Source: Cyanophora paradoxa | Lineage: Eukaryota; Glaucocystophyceae; Cyanophorales; Cyanophoraceae | DNA: 64,000 bases | Direction: 5' to 3' | Assembly: GCA_004431415.1 (NCBI GenBank) | Contig: QPMI01000062.1 | Coordinates: 372,001-436,000, forward strand | In this document: one piece after another, positions 53,321-61,602 of the stretch | Layout: each line of letters opens with the position of its first letter | Position numbering within the stretch: position 1 is the stretch's first letter | The notes under the pieces: model-generated | Databases searched by the model: none | Told to the model about the DNA's origin: nothing | What the model saw: the letters and a program-made list of their open reading frames with translations, nothing else | Made by a program: the position numbers and the translations under genes

Positions 53321-54888
53321 ATGGCGGCGGCAGCGTACGTGGTGCCGGTGTGCCCACGTCCTCTCAGCTGCTCGTCTCTGCTCGCCCGGGACGCAGCGCC
53401 CGCCGCGCGGCTTTGCCTGAACGCGCCGGAGTCACGCCGGGCGCATGCGGACCTGCAGGAGCACATCCGTGCGGCCAGGACCGTCTTTCTGAATGGAGGC
53501 AGCAGCTTTGGGGAGGCACCTAGTTGGGCGGTTGCCGAGACGCGGCCATACCGGCCAGTGGCGACCCAGGCGGCCAGCCGGCAGGCGGGCGCCAGCACAA
53601 TGGAGAGAACACGGCCAAGCCGCTCCTCGCCGGATCTCAGCAGCGGCTCCGCGCGAATCCTCCCGACCTCGCCCGTGCGAGAGGCTCCCGTTCTCCTCAC
53701 GGCCCAGGAGCTTCAGGCCGCTCTGGACGAGGCGGCGGCTCGGTTGTTGAACATGCCAACAGAAACACCTGCAGAGCGCGCGCCTGAGTCGCCGCCCAGG
53801 CAGCGGCCAATCATGCCAGTCAGCCGCCCGGCCAGGCCAAGCCGCGATTCTACTGGAGCAATTTCGAAAATCTCCGGCGCGAGATCGTCACCTTTATGAG
53901 TACACACAGCTTGGAGGCCGTGCCGACTCAAGTTCAGGTATGGGGCACTTCAGGTTGTCGCCGATCAATTGGTTCTGATGCTCGCTGCGCCCACAGCTGA
54001 TGCGGCACGGGCGAGGAGATATTTACTACGCAATCAGGAAGCATGGAGGGTTCAGTTCCGTCGCGCGCCGCCTGGGACTCCCGACTAGCGTGTCTGAGTA
54101 CTGGTCCGACTTCGAGAACGTGGAGAAGGAGCTCCGGATCTTCATGGCCCAGCAATCTCTCAAAAAGCTCCCCACCAAGCCGCAGGTTGGCACCTCGTCT
54201 GCCTTTTTATCTTCTTCTGTTCTCATTTCAACGGACCCCACAGTTGCTCGAGGCCGGTCGGAAGGATCTGGTGCTTGCCATCCAGAAACACGGTGGCACT
54301 ATGGAAGTCTCGAAGCGGATGGGTTTCACATCGGAAGTGCGGGAGAGGGGTGCGTGGCTACTGCATCGCTCTCGCTCCCTTGAAATGTCTGACCCCCCAC
54401 TCCGCAGTTACTGGAAGAAGATGGTGCACGTGGCCGAGGAAGTGAAGAAATTCGTCCAGGAGCACCAGCTTCCCCACATGCCCCACAAGCACGAGCTGGA
54501 GGCGGCGGGGCGCCATGACCTTGTTGGCGCCATCCTTCGGCAGGGGTGCGTTGGCTACTTTCTTGCAGGAATTTTCGCCCCATGCTCATAGTGCTCGCAG
54601 GGCCTTGCTGCCGTCGCCGAAGCGGCGCAGCTCGAAGTGAAAAAGGCAGCTTTGCGGAGGCCCCCAAGCTACTGGGACGATATCTCGAACCTAGAGCGGG
54701 AGCTTCTGCAGTTTATCGAGGAGCACGGGACGCCTGGAAGGATGCCAACATCCGATGAGCTTAAGCGAAACGGGGCATCGCATCTGCGATATGCCATCGT
54801 GCGCCATGGTGGTGCCAAGACCGTTGCACGGATGTTGCACCTCCGAAGAGCCCATGCTCGGCAAGATGACAGCGAGGACATTGAGTGA
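53321..54888 (+). pseudogene. Second copy of the HA-like repeat gene, frame disrupted
   Basis: Same start and exons as 49470-51040. One C is missing near 53816, so the frame is lost before the first repeat (reads IMPVSRPARPS instead of IMPSQPPGQAK). One G is missing at the donor after SEVRER (about 54350) and one at the donor after ILRQG (about 54545), each shifting the joining phase. Either this copy is decaying or the three homopolymer losses are sequencing errors and the gene is intact. Confidence 0.75.
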
Positions 54889-55839
54889 TCGTTTTCGGAG
54901 CAGCTATCATTTACATTTTTGACGTGACAGACACGGCTGCTGGCTTGCAGTACATCTGTAGAGGACTGTCATTGTAGAGGAAGCTGATGGGATTCACTGG
55001 GGAATCGTGAGTGCTTGATGTTTTTGTAGCTGCAGCTTTCGCTTTCCGCTCGTATATTCTCTTCTAATTATCTTTTCCTGCTCTCTTCTGGTATTGCTCT
55101 TCTCTTCTGTTATTCATGTGATTATGGACAGTCTTGGGTGCTTTTACGAAGATAGAACAAGTAAATAATGCAAAGGATTGTATGATATCAAGTCTGCGGC
55201 AGAGTCAGGGCACAGCAGTGAAGGAAGCTCGTGTGATGGTCTGAAAGCGCAGCTTCAAAAAGGCTTGCGCAGCAAACTTTGAAATTAAATGCTTGCAATT
55301 GTCTCTCTCAAGAGTCTACCCCACATAAGCATGTGCGTTTGGGCATCATGGCATGTCTTTGTGATCATGACTCAAGATTCAACTTGGCAATGATTACCGT
55401 AGTACGAGGCACAATCATTGAATTGTAACCGCCGCAGTGCAAGCTTCCGAAGTTCCGAAGTTCCAACCGTTGAACTGTACGGTACACGTTGAACTTCCGA
55501 AGTTCGGAACTTGCAAGATGCTTGCACACTGCGGTGGCACCATGGCCACGGTGCAGCAATTGGAAGTGTACGATTATAATAAACTTGAAATTATAATAAC
55601 GACTCCACATGGGGCTCCGAGGCTCAGCGGCTTGGGCTGCATACTATGACTCAGTGATATATATACGATCACGATTACGACTCAAGCTGCTGGAAACAGC
55701 AGCACATCATGGCATAAGGATCCGGAGGGGCCGGGCGTGCCACCGCTCAGTGACTGTCACACATGTACACTGTGACAGTGACCATATGCATCAGCTGAGA
55801 TTTCACTCTTGATCAAAGCAGCCTAACTATTTTACTGCG
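54889..55839. other. Convergent intergenic region
   Basis: Duplicated 3' flank to 55569, then unique sequence with the dodecamer GCTCCGAGGCTC at 55614-55625 and an ACTGTCAC/GTGACAGT inverted repeat near 55750-55785. No exon is supported. Confidence 0.5.
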
Positions 55840-57915
55840 CTACAGGTTCTTTTTTCGCTTCTGACTGCTCAACCAGTCACTTTCCCAGATGAAAGTGCTG
55901 CAACGCCCCTCGGGAGGGTGTCCCTGGGGTCGTGGGCAAATGAAGAATTTGCGACCTGACTGACGTTGGCAAGGAGCAGCACAGAATAAAGACAGACGAG
56001 CGTACCCATATTTGTACCTTTTTTATTAGTCTTTAGCAATAAGCAAGGCTCGTTGTGGCCCTTGCAGCTGGGGACTGGTGGGGATCCCGACAGAAGACCT
56101 TTCCAACTTGCTGCTGCTGCTGCCTGCTTGCTGGGCGACTGAAGTTCTGAAGGCTGCTGATTAATCTCAACAGCAAGCTCATCAGCAATGCCTGTCTCCA
56201 ATGAGCTCTCTACTCTGGCTCGCTTGCTCAATGGTTCACTGCTTTTCAGCTGCAGCTGTGATCTGGAGGTGTCTGCTGTAGGCTGCCCGAAGAATTTCAG
56301 TAATGTTGGCTGCGCATGCGCATCTGCTGCCTTTCTTGATCTTCTTGGATGCCCGGCGGACTCTAAAGCTTTGTTCACGCTGCTGCTGCTGCAGGTTTGA
56401 ACAGGCTGCTTAGCAGTGCTGCCTTCATCGTCGTCGATTACAACCACTTCAGGGGCGGATGCATGCTGCTGCACTGGCAGGTGCACAGACTCTTCGACGA
56501 AATCCAGACTGGAGTCTTCTTTCTGAGAATCAGGGCTTGCCGATGGTTGGGATTTAGCAGGCTGAAAGAAGGTTGCAAGGGTTCGCTGCTCGCAGCTTTT
56601 GAAGCACAGCGAAGGAGGCTCTTGGGGCTCTGCTGAACCAGGTAACTTGGAAAGATCGAGATCAGCAAAGACAGGTGCATGGTCGCTCCCCTGGAAAGAG
56701 TCAGAAAAGCACTTCAGGTGTCATGTGAGCGAATGCATACCATCACACTGGCAGCAATGTCGCAATTGAGGAAGACACCAGTGTTCACAAGCCCCGAATC
56801 GGCAAGAATGTAGTCGATGCGTGTACCTGGACAGACATCAGATATGGGATGAGTAGCAGAAAATGTCCTACCGTAGTTGGCCTCGCGGGCACGAGTCACG
56901 GTTGACCAGCATGTAAATGCATCACATCGGTCAGGCCAAAACTCTCGAAAAACATCAACCAAGGGCCCCCCACTATCTCTGAGCAAACTTCTCAGCCAAG
57001 CGTTTGCAGGATGACTGTAGCGCGACTCAGAAATTGCAGAGCGATTAGCACAGAAAAAATGCACTCTGTCCAGCTTGAGAGCCCGTGGTCACTCTTCCAT
57101 GTTGCGGCTTCTGCGTGGTCCTTTTCATCTCTCATGGCATTAAAGTCCCTGCTCATGATCAGCTCGATCAATGCTGGTGCCAAGCAAAGAGTAGTGCACA
57201 CACACCCAACAACAATTACATGCCGCCCTGAATCAAGGAGGGCCTTGACACGCAGTTGAACAACAGTCTGAAAGCGCAGCTTAAACGCTTGTCTCTCCCC
57301 ACCATGTGCGTTTGGGAAATAACAGTTGAGCAGGACAAAAGCTCCATGATCTGTGACGACAACTCTTCCCTCGCAGTCAAGGGTGCGCAGTTCGCTGGCC
57401 GAGAATGAAAGGTGAAGGTCGCCATAAGTTCCAACAGCGTCCCGTCTAGATTACGATTACGATTACGATTAGAGAGTTTCGATTACGAGCAACCATTTAC
57501 CGAGTTTCGTATACGCCCGTGGCGCCCTCTTCGGCCTTCGTGGGTATTGCAAAGGGCTTGGCAGAACGGGTGTAGGTTGCTGTTCCCGAATAGCTGCAAG
57601 ATGTTGAGCATGCCCGGCGTTCTGCTTGGACGCTGGGCAAGTAGCTCACGGGCGTCGGGCTCGATCAGATGAGAAGAAGCCGTGATAGCCATCAACAAGG
57701 CCAACGTCAACGTCCACCTTGGTCAGCTTGGTCTCCTGAAGGCAAACGATATCGCTGCGCGTGCGATCGGCTGGGTTTGAGTTCTGGCATGGGAACGGCA
57801 GGCACCCGAGGCCATCCAGAAGCTGTCGCAGGCTCTCGCGCTGCCGGTTCAGTCCGTTCACGTTCCACGTCACGATGCGCAGTCGTTCAGGCGCCTGCGG
57901 ATCTCCCGCTGCCAT
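55840..57915 (-). CDS. APE2: AP endonuclease 2 with two PIP boxes and GRF zinc finger
   Basis: Exonuclease III-type AP endonuclease / 3'-exonuclease in base excision repair and the ATR response. The ATG at 57915 gives MAAGDPQAPERLRIVTWNVN. Catalytic motifs: WNVNGLNR; DIVCLQETKL; YSGTATYTR (joined across an intron); VLLNCYFPNAHGGERQAFKL; VVG plus DFNAMRDEKDHAEA; TRIDYILADSGL; and GSDHAPVFADLDLSKL. The C-terminal part has two PCNA-binding-like boxes (QRTLATFF and QPTLLKFF), a basic KRAR, and a GRF zinc finger: CKGHNEPCLLLKTKKGTNMG splits by an intron before GRKFFICPRPQGHPPEGRCS, then TFIWESDW. Stop at 55840. Introns here are longer and more AT-rich than in GC-rich neighbours; one contains an (ATTACG)n tract at about 57452-57470. 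No lesion was seen. Confidence 0.94.
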
Positions 57916-58278
57916 GCAGGAGCGCCAGCGCCGGCGCCGCCGCCCTCGCAGCGCGGCGCCGCGTACGCGCCTCCCGCCAGGTTATTGCAACGCGTGCCGA
58001 TAGAGCGTGAAGCGCAGCGCTGGGCAAGTTGTCACTTAGTTGTCACTGAGTTGTCTCAGTTGTCACTGAGTTGTGATCAACCTGGGTACACGGCGCCAGG
58101 AGCCGCTTGACTTCCGGCCCGCCCTTCGAGCTTCCGGCGGCGTACGCGGGTGTACGAGTTCGGGTTTAGCTGCTCCCGTCATCTTCCAACTTGGCGAACT
58201 TGCGCGAGCGGAGCGACGGCGAGGTTTTTTGACCGCGTCGCACACGTCGACTTCCGCAGCTGGTACAGGCGCAGAGAA
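57916..58278. promoter_or_regulatory. Divergent promoter region, APE2 / biotin ligase
   Basis: 363 bp between opposing starts. The direct repeat GTTGTCACTGAGTTGT-like occurs at about 58028-58075 (three partial units). Confidence 0.4.
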
Positions 58279-59550
58279 ATGTCCTCGCCTGTAGTGCTCG
58301 TGCGCGGCACGGCCGAGTTCGCAAACCGCGTGAAGGATTGGGTTGACCAGCAGCCGTGGGCCAGCGCCGCCAGCGACGACGCCCTTCGGAGTCTGCGCGT
58401 CTTGACTCTGGACGACTGGCTTCGGGAGCGTGCAGCGGCGCCCGCTCCGTCGGGTGCGCGTATGCGAACGCTGTGTTGCAAGCGCTCTCTGGTGCGCATG
58501 CTAACCTTCAGCAGGGCCTGACCGCCCCTTCGACATCGCGGCCTTCTTCTCGTCTTTGCGCACGTCGACGCTCGGCAACATTCTGCTGTATGGACCGCAC
58601 ATCTCGTCGACGCAGGACATTGTGACGAAGACCGTCACTAGCCTGCTCGGGCCGCCGCCGGCGCTGACGCATCGCAGGCACTTCGCCACGTTCCCCTTCG
58701 ATGGTCTCGTAGCACTCGCCGACACACAGACCGCCGGCCGCGGTGCGCCCGCCGCGAGCCCCGATCCGTCCTTCGCAGCATGACGCGGGGGCCTGCAGGG
58801 CGCGGCTCGAACACGTGGACGTCGCCGCCGGGCTGCCTGATGTTCTCGTTCCGCTCGACGGAGACGGAGCCGATGCGGGTGCCCACCGTCCAGCACCTCG
58901 TGTCCCTCTCCATCGCCTCCGCCGTGGCCTCCCTCCCCGCCGGCGAGGTGCCGCCCCTGCGCCTGGGATCGCCCCGGGCGCTGAGCCCCGCCCAGGCGGC
59001 AAAGGTGCGGATCAAGTGGCCGAACGACATCTACGGGGAGGCCCCCGGCGCGGGCCTCGCCAAGATCGGGGGGGTGCTCTGCCACTCGAGCTTCGCGGCG
59101 GGCAAGTTCCACATCACGACGGGGGTCGGCCTGAACGTGGAGAACGCGGAGCCGACGACGTGCCTGCGGGCGATGTGGGGGGCGGGGCCGGCCCCCACGC
59201 GCGAGGCCGTCCTCGCCGCCTTCCTCGCCGACTTCGAGCGCAAGGCCGCCTCGTTCGCCTCGGCGGGCCTGCAGCCCTTCGTCGACCAGTACACCGCCCT
59301 CTGGCTCCACTCGTGCGCCCCGCCTGCCCGGCCCCTCCCGCCTCGCCCCCCCTGCGCCCGAGCGGCGGGGGGCAGGGGCCAAGAGGTGACGGCGGACGGC
59401 GAGGGGGGGCCCATCAAGCTGGTGGTCCGGGGCCTGACGGCGCAGGGGTACCTGCTGGCGGAGGCGAAGGATGGCGGGGCGCGCTACGAGCTCCACCCGG
59501 ACGGCAACTCCCTCGACTTCTTCTCCGGCCTCCTCCGCCGCAAGCTCTAG
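58279..59550 (+). CDS. Biotin-protein ligase (holocarboxylase synthetase)
   Basis: Attaches biotin to carboxylases such as acetyl-CoA carboxylase. The ATG at 58279 gives MSSPVVLVRGTAEFANRVKD. The first intron (donor GTGCGC near 58456) joins to GPDRPFDIAAFFSSLRTSTL, then GNILLYGPHISSTQDIVTKT. Catalytic core: LVALADTQTAGRGRGSNTWT (the biotin-AMP loop GRGRxxxxW, joined across an intron at 58741/58799); SPPGCLMFSFRST; VQHLVSLSIASAVASL; VRIKWPNDIYGE (KWPND); IGGVLCHSSFAAGKF; and TTGVGLNVENAEPTTC. The C-terminal domain is LVVRGLTAQGYLLAEAKDGG ... LDFFSGLLRRKL, stop 59550. The N-terminal part is short compared with animal enzymes and has no clear presequence. Convergent with the next gene, 211 bp apart. 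Confidence 0.94.
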
Positions 59551-59761
59551 CGCTCGGTTGGACGCTGCTGTACAGAAACGTATCGGAATCTCAGAAGCCA
59601 TGGCCCCGTTCATGCCCCGCGCTGCCGGCGCCTCCGGATCCAAGACATGGGCCTGGCGGACCTTGGACGGCTCGTCATTCAAACAAAAAACCTAGCTACG
59701 AAGGACGCGTCTCTGTATATCGCAAGCAAAACTGAAGGCACGGGAAGCAGGGGCAGGCCCA

Positions 59762-61320
59762 TCACTTGGTGGGCAGGTACGAGACTAGCGCGACCTGCAA
59801 AGCGCCCAAGGGTCAGAGAGGATCCGCAAGGCAGGGAGGGGTCGACGGGGGCCCGCACCTCGATCTTCTCGCCCTCCTTCTCCTTCACCTCGTACGCGAA
59901 CCTGGGGCGGGGCGGGTGAGCGAGCGACCGAGCAAGGGGGCCGGCGAGGCGGGGTGCGCGTGCGCGGGCCGAGCCCCGGCGGCACGCACTTGGAGTCGTC
60001 GTCGGCGCGGGTCTTCTCCTCCTCGAGCTCGACGGCGACGCGCCAGGGCGAGACCTCGCACTTGACGTTCGGCCCGAAGAAGCCCGCCATGCGCTCCCGC
60101 AGCGACATGAACGTGTCGATGCCGACGTCCTGCCGGCCGGGGTGGGCCGGGGGCCCGGGGGGCGGCGCGGGGCGGGGCGCACCTCGGAGGTAAACATGAG
60201 GACGAGGGCGTAGCGGCCGTCGCGGAGCTCCTCGCGGATGGCGACGAGCACCGGCGGCTCGGTGCCGCGCGGGTGCAGGCCGAGGCGCTTCAGGGTCTCG
60301 TCCAGGTGTTGCTGCGCGCCGGGCCGGCTCGGGCGGGGCGGGGGGAGGCGGGGGGAGGGGCGAGGAGGGAGGGGAGGGGGGGGGGGGGGGCGGAGGGGGG
60401 GGGGGGGGAGGGGCTTCTCGCACCTCGTCACCGTAGCGGAAGCGGGTGACGTCCTGGCGGACCTGCTGCAGCGTGGGCGTGCACTGCGCCTTGCGCGCCG
60501 CCAGCACTTCCTCCGACGGCTCCACGGCGTACTTCGCCGGCTTCAGCTCCGCGTACTGCGCGCGGGCGTGAGCGGATCGCGAGCGGAGAGGGCGGCGGGC
60601 CGCGCGCCTTCATGGAGAAGCCGATGAGCATGATGGGCACGCCGTACGTCAGCTCGAGCGCGGACGCCGCATCGCCCGTCTGCGCGTAGGTCGCCATGCC
60701 GAGCCCGACAATGCCGACGCCGATCGCGCTAACGATGACGCTGCGGGCCGGGGCGGTCAGAGTGCGTAGGCGCGAGATGCCGGCGGCGCGTGATGCTGGG
60801 CTAAGGTGCCCGGCGTGCTGGTGCTCATGCCAGCTGGCACCCTAAATGTGACTGAAAGACCCGCGGCGAACGCTAGCTGCCCTCCCCATAAGTGCCGGGG
60901 AAGGCTGCACGTGCTGCGCGCGGGGGGCCGGCCTCGGCCACGCTGCAAGGCGTCAAACTCACCCCAAAGGCAGCTGGCCGATGAAATAGCCGATAGAGAA
61001 ACCGTCCTTGGCCGGCTCCATCGGCACAATCTTCGGGGTCGCCGGCTTCTCCTCCTCAACCTTCTCCTCCTTCGTCTTGCCCTTGCAGACTATTGCTGGG
61101 GACGCGCATTGGAAGGTCCTGGAGACGCCTACAGGATTCGATATCAGACGGCGAGGGAAGTGGACGCTGGGTCGAGGGGCGCACCGAACGAAGCCGGGCG
61201 CCGACCCAAGAACGCCGGGCGAGCCGCGACTGCGGCCGGCCGCGATGTCCTTACGGAAGGGCTGGCAGGCGTCCACGCAGCACTGCGGGCGAAGACGGGC
61301 GCGATGCTGAAGGCCACCAT
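59762..61320 (-). CDS. DUF2854-family plastid membrane protein
   Basis: Conserved in cyanobacteria and plastids, function unknown. The ATG at 61320 gives MVAFSIAPVFARSAAWTPAS, a typical glaucophyte-style presequence with Phe at position 4. Exon 1 splices in phase (FG|VSRTFQCASPAIVCKGKTKE). Then come MEPAKDGFSIGYFIGQLPLG, SVIVSAIGVGIVGLGMATYA (TM1), ALELTYGVPIMLIGFSMK (TM2), YAELKPAKYAVEPSEEVLAA, TPTLQQVRQDVTRFRYGDE, QHLDETLKRLGLHPRGTEPP, LREELRDGRYALVLMFTSE, and MSLRERMAGFFGPNVKCEVS. The last intron (CTGACC branch, TTTGCAG) gives the end KEKEGEKIEVALVSYLPTK, stop 59762. All motifs match the family in order, including the terminal VALV strand. Confidence 0.88.
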
Positions 61321-61602
61321 TTTTCTGCTTCTGGGGTACTGCCTGCGAAGCTTTCGGCGTAGGCGTATAGTCCGCACCGGACCGTAGCGGGCCCCCGCAA
61401 TTGCAAGGGCAGACGCGCGCAGCGTGGGCCGCGGTTGAGACCGAACTAGCGCCTGGCACGGCCTCCGTCATCCTGGCACTTCAGCGCCCGGCGCCGCGTG
61501 AGGACGCGCGTACGCGAGGTCCCGGGCGCGACTGAAAAGCAGTGCACGTCTCTGGAGCGCGGGCGGAAACAGCCGGAGTTTGCGACCAGTTCAAGCAGCA
61601 CG
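61321..61602. promoter_or_regulatory. Divergent promoter region, DUF2854 / helical-repeat gene
   Basis: 282 bp between opposing starts; no distinct element is seen. Confidence 0.35.

Larger units (their letters stand above)
51727..55569. repeat. Tandem segmental duplication, copy 2 (3843 bp)
   Basis: Differs from copy 1 only by loss of one C near 53816 and one G in each of two G runs near 54350 and 54545. All three lie in homopolymers. No substitution was noticed on reading through. Confidence 0.97.

Noticed and set aside
57440-57475. (ATTACG)n tract as a telomere-like repeat
   Set aside because: A few units inside an APE2 intron, also seen at about 42660; unit differs from known telomere repeats. 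Simple microsatellite.
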